A stretch of 64,000 nucleotides of DNA, taken from assembly GCF_003032475.1 (NCBI RefSeq), contig NZ_CP028369.1:2914001-2978000 (forward strand), in the 5' to 3' direction. The position numbers and the translations under genes were made by a program. Shown in pieces: positions 56,351-63,652 of the stretch (position 1 is the stretch's first letter; each line of letters opens with the position of its first letter). Source of the DNA: Streptomyces sp. P3 (GTDB taxonomy: Bacteria; Actinomycetota; Actinomycetes; Streptomycetales; Streptomycetaceae). The notes below the pieces were generated by a model. It made no database searches. It saw only the letters and a program-made list of their open reading frames with translations, and was not told the origin of the DNA.

Positions 56351-56758
56351 TCACGCGTGGTCGATGCGGCAGAGGCAGAAGGGATGGCCGGCCGGGTCGG
56401 CGTACACCTGGAAGTCCTTCTTCTCGCGGTCCTCCAGGTCCAGCGGGCGGGCTCCCAGCGCCAGCACCCGCTCGTGGGCGGCGTCCATCTCCTCCCAGGT
56501 CGCGCCGCCGTCGAGGTCCAGATGGAACTGCTGCGGGTTGCGGTCCGCGCGTGGCCATTCCGGCGGGGTGTACCCCTCCACCTGCTGGAAGGCGATCCTG
56601 GGTCCGTCGGGGACGCGCAGGACGATCCAGTCGTCCTCGCCCTCCTCGCCCTCCCCGGCATCCAGCGAGCCGCCCAGGACCGCCGCGTAGAACCCGGCGA
56701 GCGCGCGCGGATCGGGACAGTCGAGGACGACGGAACGAAAACGGGCCACGGGCGGCAT
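56351..56758 (-). CDS. VOC/glyoxalase-superfamily protein
   Basis: The 135-residue protein has the two beta-alpha-beta-beta-beta units of the VOC fold: RFRSVVLDCPDPRALAGFYA, LGGSLD, IVLRVPDGPRIAFQQV, then QFHLDLDGGATWEEMDAAHE and FQVYADPAGHPFCLC. This group often binds metals or confers resistance to small toxic compounds; activity is unknown. The ATG at 56758 has AGGAGGG upstream. A second copy of its C-terminal motif lies immediately upstream as a remnant. Confidence 0.87.
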   Translation of the reverse strand: MPPVARFRSVVLDCPDPRALAGFYAAVLGGSLDAGEGEEGEDDWIVLRVPDGPRIAFQQVEGYTPPEWPRADRNPQQFHLDLDGGATWEEMDAAHERVLALGARPLDLEDREKKDFQVYADPAGHPFCLCRIDHA

Positions 56759-56772
56759 GGAACCCTCCTGGA

Positions 56773-56850
56773 TCGGCACGAGCACGGGCAGAACGGGTGC
56801 CCGGCCGGATCGGCGTACACACGCCACCCGCGCGAGCCGTCCTCCGTGTC
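56773..56850 (-). pseudogene. Remnant of a second VOC gene
   Basis: On the minus strand just upstream of the VOC gene, one frame reads GWRVYADPAGHPFCPCSCR, nearly the same as the end of the intact protein (VYADPAGHPFCLCRIDHA). The rest of a VOC domain is missing, so only the 3' end of a former tandem paralogue survives. Confidence 0.7.
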
Positions 56851-56977
56851 CGCGGCCCCGGCCGGGGCCGCCGGTGCTCGCAGGTCCGCGGGCCCGCGGA
56901 CCCGCGCCACGATGCGCCGGTCCCGGTCGAAGCAGTTCACCGGCCGTCGCACAGGCCGGTGGTGCAGAATGCAGGAA

Positions 56978-57018
56978 GACGCCGGTTCGGCCGACTGAGC
57001 CTCGGCCGAACCGGCGTC
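56978..57018 (-). terminator. Terminator of the UDP-glucose dehydrogenase gene
   Basis: A perfect 17-bp stem (56978-56994 with 57002-57018) with a 7-nt loop lies about 70 nt past the stop of the dehydrogenase gene. Confidence 0.75.
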
Positions 57019-57088
57019 GCCCGCCGCGGCTGCGAGGCCCCTCTTGCCGGCGCGGCCCCGGTGCCCCCTGCCGGACCGGGCTCGGGTG

Positions 57089-58432
57089 TCAGGCCGTCGG
57101 GCGGCCCATCCCCCGGTAGGTCCAGCCGGCCTTGCGCCACAGCTGCGGGTCGAGCGCGTTGCGGCCGTCGAGGATCAGCCGGGTCGTCGCGACCTCACCG
57201 AGCGCCGCCGGGTCCAGCTCGCGGAACTCACGCCACTCGGTGAGATGCAGCACCGCGTCGGCGCCCCGCACGGCCTCGAGCGCCGAGGGGGCGTAACCGA
57301 GGGTGGGGAAGAGCCGGCGGGCGTTGTCCATCCCCTTCGGGTCGTACACCGTGACCTGACCGCCCTGCAGATGGATCTGCCCGGCCACGTTGAGCGCGGG
57401 GGAGTCCCGGACGTCGTCCGAGTCGGGCTTGAAGGTGGCGCCGAGCACGGCGATCCGCCGGCCCAGGAAGGACCCGCCCCCAAGCGCCTGCCGGGCGAGC
57501 TCCACCATCCGGCCCCGCTGGCGCATGTTGATCGAGTCGATCTCGCGCAGGAAGGTCAGCGCCTGGTCGGCCCCGAGCTCACCGGCCCGGGCCATGAAGG
57601 CGCGGATGTCCTTGGGCAGGCAGCCGCCGCCGAAGCCGATCCCGGCCCGCAGGAACTTCTTGCCGATCCGGTCGTCGTAGCCGATCGCCTCGGCCAGCTT
57701 GGCGACGTCGCCGTCGGCCGCCTCGCACACCTCCGCCATGGCGTTGATGAAGGAGATCTTGGTGGCGAGGAAGGAGTTCGCGGACGTCTTCACCAGCTCG
57801 GCCGTGGGGAAGTCCGTGACGACGAACGGCGAGCCCTCCCCGAGGGGCGTCTCGTACACCTGCCGCAGCAGCGCCTCGGCCCGCTCGCTGCGCACGCCGA
57901 CGACGATCCGGTCCGGGTGCAGCGTGTCCTGCACCGCGAAGCCCTCCCGCAGGAACTCCGGGTTCCAGGCGAGCTCGGCGTCCTCACCGGCCGGCGCGAG
58001 CTCGGCGATCATGCGGGCCAGCCGGTCCGCGGAGCCCACCGGCACGGTCGACTTGCCGACGACCAGGGCGGGCCGCGTCAGATGCGGGGCGAGCGAGGCG
58101 AGGGCGGACTCGACGTACGACATGTCGCACGCGTACTCGCCGTGCTTCTGCGGCGTGTTGACGCAGACGAAGTGGACGTCGCCGAACGCCCCCACCTCGG
58201 CCCAGTCCTGGGTGAACCGCAGCCGCCCGCTGGATCCCTCGAACCCGGCGACGTGCCGGCGCAGCAGCTCCTCGAGACCCGGCTCGTACATGGGCGTCTC
58301 ACCGCGCTCGAGCATCTCGATCTTCTCGCGCACCACGTCGAGAGCGAGCACCTCGAATCCCATCTCGGCCATGGCCGCGGCGTGCGTGGCGCCGAGATAG
58401 CCGGTGCCGATCACGGTGATGTTGAGGGCCAT
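57089..58432 (-). CDS. UDP-glucose 6-dehydrogenase-family enzyme
   Basis: The 447-residue NAD-dependent dehydrogenase has the N-terminal Rossmann motif ITVIGTGYLGATHAAAMAEM, VCVNTPQK, the fingerprint VVGKSTVPVGSADRL, ELAWNPEFLREGFAVQD, and the catalytic cysteine in GIGFGGGCLPKDIRAF. The C-terminal domain has LGATFKPDSDDVRDSPAL. It oxidises a nucleotide-sugar alcohol twice to an acid, most likely UDP-glucose to UDP-glucuronate for wall or capsule polymers; GDP-mannose is an alternative. No glycosyltransferase gene is adjacent. Confidence 0.92.
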   Translation of the reverse strand: MALNITVIGTGYLGATHAAAMAEMGFEVLALDVVREKIEMLERGETPMYEPGLEELLRRHVAGFEGSSGRLRFTQDWAEVGAFGDVHFVCVNTPQKHGEYACDMSYVESALASLAPHLTRPALVVGKSTVPVGSADRLARMIAELAPAGEDAELAWNPEFLREGFAVQDTLHPDRIVVGVRSERAEALLRQVYETPLGEGSPFVVTDFPTAELVKTSANSFLATKISFINAMAEVCEAADGDVAKLAEAIGYDDRIGKKFLRAGIGFGGGCLPKDIRAFMARAGELGADQALTFLREIDSINMRQRGRMVELARQALGGGSFLGRRIAVLGATFKPDSDDVRDSPALNVAGQIHLQGGQVTVYDPKGMDNARRLFPTLGYAPSALEAVRGADAVLHLTEWREFRELDPAALGEVATTRLILDGRNALDPQLWRKAGWTYRGMGRPTA

Positions 58433-58571
58433 GAATGCTCCTGGGGGATGCCGGTCGCTGCGCGCCCGAGCATAGTCGGGGCGTGCGGACGCTCTTCACC
58501 GGGCAGATCCCGGGGCGGGACCCCTGTCGCCAAGGTCACGTATCACCAGGCTCGGCGGCGCTTTAAAATTT

Positions 58572-58592
58572 GAGTTACTTAACGGTAATTAG
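58572..58592 (+). promoter_or_regulatory. A/T-rich inverted repeat upstream of acyl-CoA dehydrogenase
   Basis: A low-GC patch carries GAGTTACTTAACGGTAATTA, containing the small palindrome GTTA-CT-TAAC and the arms TTAC/GTAA. It lies about 40 nt before the gene and resembles a TetR-type operator. Confidence 0.4.
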
Positions 58593-58628
58593 CACGGTGA
58601 CCGCAGCGTCTTTGGAGCGTGAGACACC

Positions 58629-59786
58629 TTGGCCGGATCGGCTGATTTCGACCTGTACCGCCCGTCCGAGGAGCACGACATGCTCCGCGACGCCATCCGC
58701 TCGCTCTCGGAGGCGAAGATCGCGCCGTTCGCCGCCGCGGTGGACGAGGAGGCACGCTTCCCGCAGGAGGCGCTGGACGCGCTGGTGGCCAGCGACCTGC
58801 ATGCCGTGCACGTCCCCGAGGAGTACGGCGGCGCGGGCGCCGACGCCCTCGCGACGGTCATCGTGATCGAGGAGGTGGCCCGCGTCTGCGTGTCCTCCTC
58901 GCTGATCCCCGCGGTCAACAAGCTGGGTTCGCTCCCGGTGATCCTCTCCGGTTCCGAGGACCTGAAGAAGAGGTACCTTTCGCCGCTCGCCAAGGGCGAC
59001 GCGATGTTCTCGTACGCGCTCTCCGAGCCGGACGCGGGCTCGGACGCCGCCGGCATGAAGACCAGGGCGGTCCGCGACGGCGACCACTGGATCCTCAACG
59101 GTGTGAAGCGCTGGATCACCAACGCCGGCGTGAGCGACTACTACACGGTCATGGCCGTGACGGACCCGACGAAGCGCAGCAAGGGCATCTCCGCCTTCGT
59201 CGTCGAGAAGTCGGACGACGGCGTCTCCTTCGGTGCGCCGGAGAAGAAGCTCGGCATCAAGGGCTCCCCGACCCGCGAGGTCTACTTCGACAACGTCCGC
59301 ATCCCGGCCGACCGCATGATAGGCGAGGAGGGCACCGGCTTCGCGACGGCGATGAAGACGCTCGACCACACCCGCATCACGATCGCCGCCCAGGCCCTCG
59401 GCGTCGCCCAGGGCGCCTTCGACTACGCCAAGGGCTACGTCCAGGAGCGCAAGCAGTTCGGCAAGGCCATCGCCGACTTCCAGGGCATCCAGTTCATGCT
59501 CGCCGACATGGCCATGAAGATCGAGGCCGCCCGCCAGCTGACCTACGCGGCGGCCGCCAAGTCCGAGCGCCTGGACTCCGACCTCACCTTCCAGGGCGCG
59601 GCCGCAAAGTGCTTCGCCTCGGACGTGGCGATGGAGGTCACCACGGACGCCGTCCAGCTCCTCGGCGGCTACGGCTACACCCGCGACTACCCGGTCGAGC
59701 GGATGATGCGCGACGCGAAGATCACGCAGATCTACGAAGGCACGAACCAGGTCCAGCGGATCGTGATGGCGAGGAACCTCCCCTAG
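58629..59786 (+). CDS. Acyl-CoA dehydrogenase
   Basis: The 385-residue FAD enzyme introduces the alpha-beta double bond in acyl-CoAs. Motifs: FSYALSEPDAGSDAAGMKTR (FAD/substrate), DHWILNGVKRWITNAG, ITIAAQALGVAQGAFDYA, the substrate-binding ERKQFGKAI and QLLGGYGYTRDYPVERMMRD with the terminal IYEGTNQVQRIVMARNL. The catalytic Glu should lie in that last segment. I keep the TTG start at 58629 with GGAG 11 nt upstream because the protein then begins as expected; no closer ATG fits. The last 57 nt are duplicated 1.1 kb downstream. Confidence 0.92.
   Translation: MAGSADFDLYRPSEEHDMLRDAIRSLSEAKIAPFAAAVDEEARFPQEALDALVASDLHAVHVPEEYGGAGADALATVIVIEEVARVCVSSSLIPAVNKLGSLPVILSGSEDLKKRYLSPLAKGDAMFSYALSEPDAGSDAAGMKTRAVRDGDHWILNGVKRWITNAGVSDYYTVMAVTDPTKRSKGISAFVVEKSDDGVSFGAPEKKLGIKGSPTREVYFDNVRIPADRMIGEEGTGFATAMKTLDHTRITIAAQALGVAQGAFDYAKGYVQERKQFGKAIADFQGIQFMLADMAMKIEAARQLTYAAAAKSERLDSDLTFQGAAAKCFASDVAMEVTTDAVQLLGGYGYTRDYPVERMMRDAKITQIYEGTNQVQRIVMARNLP
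59726..59782 (+). repeat. Direct repeat, copy 1 (3' end of acyl-CoA dehydrogenase)
   Basis: This 57-nt segment, the coding end of the acyl-CoA dehydrogenase gene, recurs at 60911-60967 with 52 of 57 positions identical by hand alignment; 36 nt in a row (59736-59771 and 60921-60956) are identical. The two copies bound the island with the histone-fold gene like attachment sites. Confidence 0.9.
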
Positions 59787-60045
59787 CAGGGTTTATGCAG
59801 GTCAGAAGCTGTTTCGACGGTCCGGAGGGGTATCCTCGGCTTTCTGTCCGTCGCGGCCCGATCAGGGCCGTTGCCGGGCGTCACGCTGGCGGAATCCTGG
59901 GCGGATGCCGGGCTGAGAACAGCCAATGACCTGCACAGACAACACAGCCTCCGGCGCGCTGCCGGGGGCTGTCGTCGTACCCGGATCAGGCGACCTCCGT
60001 CGCACGGGCCACTGACACCTCCGACAACGGAAAGCACCTTCTTCG
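59787..60045 (+). promoter_or_regulatory. Structured leader before the histone-fold gene
   Basis: The 259-nt stretch holds two hairpins: CGGCCC/GGGCCG (about 59853-59870) and ACAGCC-CCGGC with GCCGG-GGCTGT (about 59948-59976). A -10-like TATCCT lies near 59832. The first hairpin could end the acyl-CoA dehydrogenase transcript. I could not match the leader to a riboswitch class. Confidence 0.4.
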
Positions 60046-60831
60046 ATGACCGCACGACCCCTACGCACCGAGCGCAGCGGTCCACTGACCGCTTCCGTCG
60101 TGACCGACCTGCCGTTCAAGCCTCAGCTCGTCAAGGCGGTGTTCCGGGGCGTGACCTCGTTGCACGTCTCCCGGTCGGCCGCGTGGAGCGCCGCGTCGGT
60201 GACGCGGACCGTGCTGACGGAGATCATCGAGGGCGCGAGAAGCGCGGCGGCCGAGGAGGCCAGGAAGAGGCTGGTTCCCAGGGACCTCATCTCGGCGATC
60301 GACCGGAACGTCGAGGTGGAGGTGGGATCGGAGTGGTACCTGCACAGCCCGACCTTCCACGGCCTGATGGGCGAGGTGCGCGACGCCGATGGCGCGCTCG
60401 TGTCCCTTCGTGAACGCCGCGGGGCGCGTACACCGAGTGGTGTGGCCGGCGCCCACCGGTTCGAGGCCGGGGTGAGGAGGCTGCTGGGGAGCCGGGGGGT
60501 GAGGGCGGTCCCGGCGATGGTCCGCGACCTGGACGGGATCGCGAGCGTGTTCCTGACGGCCCTGGCCCGGGACGCGGCCATGGTCGTCCGCGAGGGCGGG
60601 GTCAAGCGGTTCGGGACGGTCAGTCTGGTGGTGCCGGGCGAGCCGGCCCCGGCCCCGCTGCTGAAGGATCCCCTCCTCGCCCTGTCCACCCGTCGCGGGG
60701 ACGGGCGGACCGTCGGCGGGGACGACGTCCTGGCCGCCGTCACGATGCAGCTGATCGGCGGTCTCAGACAACGCGCCATCACCGAGGCAGCCGAGATGAC
60801 GCGGAACACGTCGCCCTGGGCAGACTGCTGA
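60046..60831 (+). CDS. Predicted histone-fold doublet protein
   Basis: The 261-residue soluble protein looks like two histone folds in tandem. Fold 1 (residues about 24-88): helix FKPQLVKAVFRG, loop, long helix RSAAWSAASVTRTVLTEIIE to about 71, then RKRLVPRDLISAIDR. The last stretch matches the loop 2/helix 3 motif of core histones (H2A: TRIIPRHLQLAI). Fold 2 (about 138-246): HRFEAGVRRLLG, a long helix DLDGIASVFLTALARDAAMV, a roughly 35-residue insert, then GRTVGGDDVLAAV. A doublet would fold like a histone heterodimer and could bind DNA; first-fold basic residues (R73, K74, R75, R79) support this. The start is uncertain (weak GGAAAG). It lies alone between the 57-nt direct repeats. Function is inferred from fold only. 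Confidence 0.6.
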   Translation: MTARPLRTERSGPLTASVVTDLPFKPQLVKAVFRGVTSLHVSRSAAWSAASVTRTVLTEIIEGARSAAAEEARKRLVPRDLISAIDRNVEVEVGSEWYLHSPTFHGLMGEVRDADGALVSLRERRGARTPSGVAGAHRFEAGVRRLLGSRGVRAVPAMVRDLDGIASVFLTALARDAAMVVREGGVKRFGTVSLVVPGEPAPAPLLKDPLLALSTRRGDGRTVGGDDVLAAVTMQLIGGLRQRAITEAAEMTRNTSPWADC

Positions 60832-60910
60832 AGTTCATGGGGAAATGCTGGGGCGGGCTCCTCGGGGAGGGGTGTTCGTGCAGGTCAGGGCCGTATGACG
60901 GGTAAAGCGC

Positions 60911-60967
60911 GCAGATTTGTGAAGGCACGAACCAGGTCCAGCGGATCGTGATGGCGGGGAACCTGCC
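60911..60967 (+). repeat. Direct repeat, copy 2
   Basis: This copy of the acyl-CoA dehydrogenase gene end has no start and does not stop where the gene does; it reads through into the terminator region. It marks the right edge of the 1.2-kb island. Confidence 0.9.
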
Positions 60968-60990
60968 TCAAAGGCGTCCGCTCAGGAAGG

Positions 60991-61045
60991 AAGGCCCCGG
61001 CGGGCGCGTCGGAACCCGAGGCCGAGCAAGGCGTGCCGGGGCTTT
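60991..61045. terminator. Terminator upstream of the thioesterase stop
   Basis: AAGGCCCCGGC (60991-61001) pairs with GCCGGGGCTTT (61035-61045) around a long loop, 14 nt past the thioesterase stop. Before the island arose it probably also ended the acyl-CoA dehydrogenase transcript. Confidence 0.55.
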
Positions 61046-61059
61046 CATCGCGCGGTGCC

Positions 61060-61620
61060 TCAGTCCTCGAGTCCCTCCGAGATCCGGCGCTCGCGCAGTT
61101 CCATGATCGCCCGGCGGCGGGCCAGGCGGTGGGTGCGGCGGATCTGGGCCTCCTGGAAGCGCCGCCTGTCGCGTTCCGTCTCAGGAAGGACCGGCGGGAC
61201 CGTGCGCGGCTTCCCGTCGGCGTCGACGGCGGCGAACACCAGGTAGGCCGAGCCGACCTGGGTGGCCGGTGCGGACTCGTTCCAGCGTTCGGCCAGGACC
61301 CGCACGCCGACCTCCATCGACGTCCGGCCGGTCCAGTTGACCTGCGCCTTCACATGGACGAGGTCGCCGACGCGGACCGGCTCCAGAAACGCCATCTCGT
61401 CCATCGACGCGGTGACGGCGGGGCCACCGGAGTGCCGGCCGGCCACGGCGCCCGCCGCGTCGTCGACGAGCTTCATGATCACACCGCCGTGCACCGTGCC
61501 GAGGAGGTTGGTGTCGTTGTGGGTCATGATGTGGCTGAGGGTGGTGCGGGACGCCGACGTGGGCTTGCCCGGGATGTCCGGGGTGCTGCCCGAGTCCGCT
61601 GCGGTGACCTGGTCTGTCAT
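61060..61620 (-). CDS. Acyl-CoA thioesterase (hotdog fold)
   Basis: The 186-residue enzyme hydrolyses acyl-CoA to free acid and CoA. It has the hotdog-fold pattern of YciA/BFIT-like acyl-CoA hydrolases: LSHIMTHNDTNLLGTVHGGV, KLVDDAAGAVAGRHSG, MDEMAFLEPVRVGDLVHVKA and SMEVGVRVLAE. The Asn/Asp and Gly residues of the first stretch lie at the active site. The ATG at 61620 is preceded by GGTGGAGGAC. Its place near an acyl-CoA dehydrogenase fits fatty-acyl metabolism. The last 40 residues are Arg/Glu-rich and helical. Confidence 0.9.
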   Translation of the reverse strand: MTDQVTAADSGSTPDIPGKPTSASRTTLSHIMTHNDTNLLGTVHGGVIMKLVDDAAGAVAGRHSGGPAVTASMDEMAFLEPVRVGDLVHVKAQVNWTGRTSMEVGVRVLAERWNESAPATQVGSAYLVFAAVDADGKPRTVPPVLPETERDRRRFQEAQIRRTHRLARRRAIMELRERRISEGLED

Positions 61621-61727
61621 GTCCTCCACCTTATGGTGCGGGGGACAAGCCGGGACTTTGTGTCAGCTTGGCAACAGCAGGGCCCTGATTCTCCGACGGC
61701 CCTTGTCCGGCATACAGCACTGCCCTG

Positions 61728-61733
61728 CACACT
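61728..61733 (+). promoter_or_regulatory. Possible leaderless -10 of the LCP gene
   Basis: CACACT lies 7 nt before the ATG at 61741, with TTGTCC (61703-61708) 19 nt upstream. No ribosome binding site is present. Confidence 0.35.
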
Positions 61734-61740
61734 GGTCCGC

Positions 61741-63024
61741 ATGAACGATTGGCCCGAGGGATGGTCCGACAGGGACCGCGGCAACCGGTACGGCGGCGGC
61801 AGCGCGAACGCGCAGCCCGAGAGCCCGCGAGTCATGCGGCAGGTCCGCCGCGGCCCGGCCGCGCCGCCGCAGGGCGCCGGCGTCCCGCCGCAGCCGTCGT
61901 ACGTCAACGGCCAGGGATACGGCGACTACACCGACGCCCGCCAGACCGGATACGACAGCGGCTACAACACGGGCCAGGTCTACGGCGGTGACGGCGGCGA
62001 CGGCGGGGGGAGCGGCGGATACGCCGACGGTGGGCCGCGGCCCGCGCCGAACTGGCGCCGCCGTGTCAAGTGGACGGCGATCACCGTCGTGACCGTGCTG
62101 GTCGTGACGACGGTGGGTACCTACTTCTGGGCCGACGGGAAGCTGAAGCGCGAGGTCGACCTGTCGAAGGTCATCGACCGGCCCGAGGGCGGCGACGGCA
62201 CCAACTACCTGATCGTCGGCTCCGACAGCCGCGAGGGCATGTCCGCCGAGGAGAAGAAGAAGCTGCACACCGGCTCCGCCGAGGGCAAGCGCACCGACTC
62301 GATGATGATCCTGCACGTCGGGTCGGGCGGCGACACCCTGATCTCGCTGCCGCGCGACTCGGACGTCGAGCTCCCGACGTTCGTCGGTTCCGAGTCCGGC
62401 AAGACGTACAAGGGCACCGGCCGGCACATCAAGCTGAACGCCGCGTACGCCACGGACGGCCCCGAGCTGCTGGTGCGCACGATCGAGTTCAACACCGGCC
62501 TGCGCATCGACCACTACGTGGAGATCGGCTTCGCCGGCTTCGCGAGCATCGTGGACGCGGTCGGCGGCGTCGAGATCACCATCGACAAGGCCTTCAAGGA
62601 CAAGTACTCCGGCGCCGACTTCCAGGCGGGCAAGCAGAAGCTGAACGGCGAGGAGGCGCTGGCCTTCGTCCGCACCCGCCACGCGTTCGCCGCGTCCGAC
62701 CTGCAGCGCACCAAGAACCAGCAGAAGTTCCTCGCGGCCCTCGCCCACGAGGTGGCGACCCCCGGCACGGTCCTGAACCCCTTCAAGCTGTACCCGACGA
62801 TGGGCGCCGGCCTCGACTCGCTCATCGTCGACAAGGACATGGGGCTGTACGACCTCGGGTCCATGTTCTTCGCGATGAAGGGCGTCAACGGCGGCGACGG
62901 CACCTCGCTGAACATGCCGATCTCGGGCTCCTCCGGCGGCAACCTCGTCTGGGACAAGGCGAAGGTGAAGCAGCTGGTGAACGAGCTGAACAACGACGAG
63001 AAGGTCACCGTCACGGGCAACTGA
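61741..63024 (+). CDS. LytR-CpsA-Psr family wall-polymer ligase
   Basis: The 427-residue protein has a roughly 100-residue cytoplasmic Gly/Tyr/Gln-rich N terminus, one transmembrane helix (VKWTAITVVTVLVVTTVGTY) and an extracellular LCP domain. LCP landmarks are YLIVGSDSREGM, RTDSMMILHV, LISLPRDSDVEL, HIKLNAAYATDGPELLVRTI and LNGEEALAFVRTRHAFAASD with its Arg pair. LCP enzymes transfer teichoic-acid-like or other glycopolymers from lipid carriers to peptidoglycan. No LytR_C domain follows; a separate LytR_C protein is encoded at the window edge. Confidence 0.92.
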   Translation: MNDWPEGWSDRDRGNRYGGGSANAQPESPRVMRQVRRGPAAPPQGAGVPPQPSYVNGQGYGDYTDARQTGYDSGYNTGQVYGGDGGDGGGSGGYADGGPRPAPNWRRRVKWTAITVVTVLVVTTVGTYFWADGKLKREVDLSKVIDRPEGGDGTNYLIVGSDSREGMSAEEKKKLHTGSAEGKRTDSMMILHVGSGGDTLISLPRDSDVELPTFVGSESGKTYKGTGRHIKLNAAYATDGPELLVRTIEFNTGLRIDHYVEIGFAGFASIVDAVGGVEITIDKAFKDKYSGADFQAGKQKLNGEEALAFVRTRHAFAASDLQRTKNQQKFLAALAHEVATPGTVLNPFKLYPTMGAGLDSLIVDKDMGLYDLGSMFFAMKGVNGGDGTSLNMPISGSSGGNLVWDKAKVKQLVNELNNDEKVTVTGN

Positions 63025-63052
63025 CCCGGACCGGCCCGGACCTCCCGCTCGA

Positions 63053-63085
63053 GGAAAGGGGCGCCCGCACCGGGCGCCCCTTTCC
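63053..63085. terminator. Bidirectional terminator
   Basis: A perfect 14-bp stem (63053-63066 with 63072-63085) with a 5-nt loop separates the LCP gene from the convergent cysteine-rich protein gene. Confidence 0.85.
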
Positions 63086-63142
63086 GTGTGCCGGCCGCGG
63101 GTGCCGATCCCGTGGTCCGGCCCGCGTTCCGGCGGCGTCGCG

Positions 63143-63505
63143 TCACATCGTGGCGCCGGCCATCGTGCGGCACATCTCGGCGCAGCGGCGACAGGACTCC
63201 GCGCAGCGCGTCATCTGAGGATCGTCCGGCATGGCCATACACGCCTCGGCGCACATGTCGCACGCCTTGGCGCACATCGCGCACATCTCGGTCGCCATGG
63301 GCGAGCGCCGCATCATCATGTCGGCGCACATGCGGGTGGTCTCGGAGCAGTCCAGCAGTGCGCGCATGATCTGCATCTGGGCCTGGCCGCCCATCTGCAT
63401 GCAGGAGCTCATGGTCTCCTCGCACATGCTGTGGCAGGACATGCAGGCCTCGACGCAGTCCTGCATCTGGCTGCTCATGGCGTTCATGGTTCCGGGCTGG
63501 GTCAT
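63143..63505 (-). CDS. Cys-rich four-helix copper-storage-like protein
   Basis: The 120-residue product contains 16 cysteines placed on helices as CxxxC/CxxC pairs (CVEACMSCHSMC; MCAMCAKACDMCAEACM; RCAESCRRCAEMC) with many methionines. This is the pattern of Csp3-type cytosolic four-helix-bundle proteins that line their core with Cys to hold many Cu(I) ions. No signal peptide is present. The ATG at 63505 follows AGGAGGAG. No copper exporter or CsoR gene is adjacent. Confidence 0.85.
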   Translation of the reverse strand: MTQPGTMNAMSSQMQDCVEACMSCHSMCEETMSSCMQMGGQAQMQIMRALLDCSETTRMCADMMMRRSPMATEMCAMCAKACDMCAEACMAMPDDPQMTRCAESCRRCAEMCRTMAGATM

Positions 63506-63652
63506 GGCTCCTCCTGGTGGTGAGGGGCCCGTGCGGAAATGAGGGGGCGCCGGGCGGGCCCGATGCGTGCCCTTCCGTCCTACGCCCTCCCACGCGCCCC
63601 CGCCATCGGAGCCCCGTCGGCACCGGCGAGGGGGACCTTCGCGACGCACCCC

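Noticed and set aside
59850..60045. CTGAGA and nearby bases before the histone-fold gene as a TPP-type riboswitch
   Set aside because: The remaining TPP consensus elements (such as the GGGGTGC start and the ACCTGATC core) are missing or misplaced.
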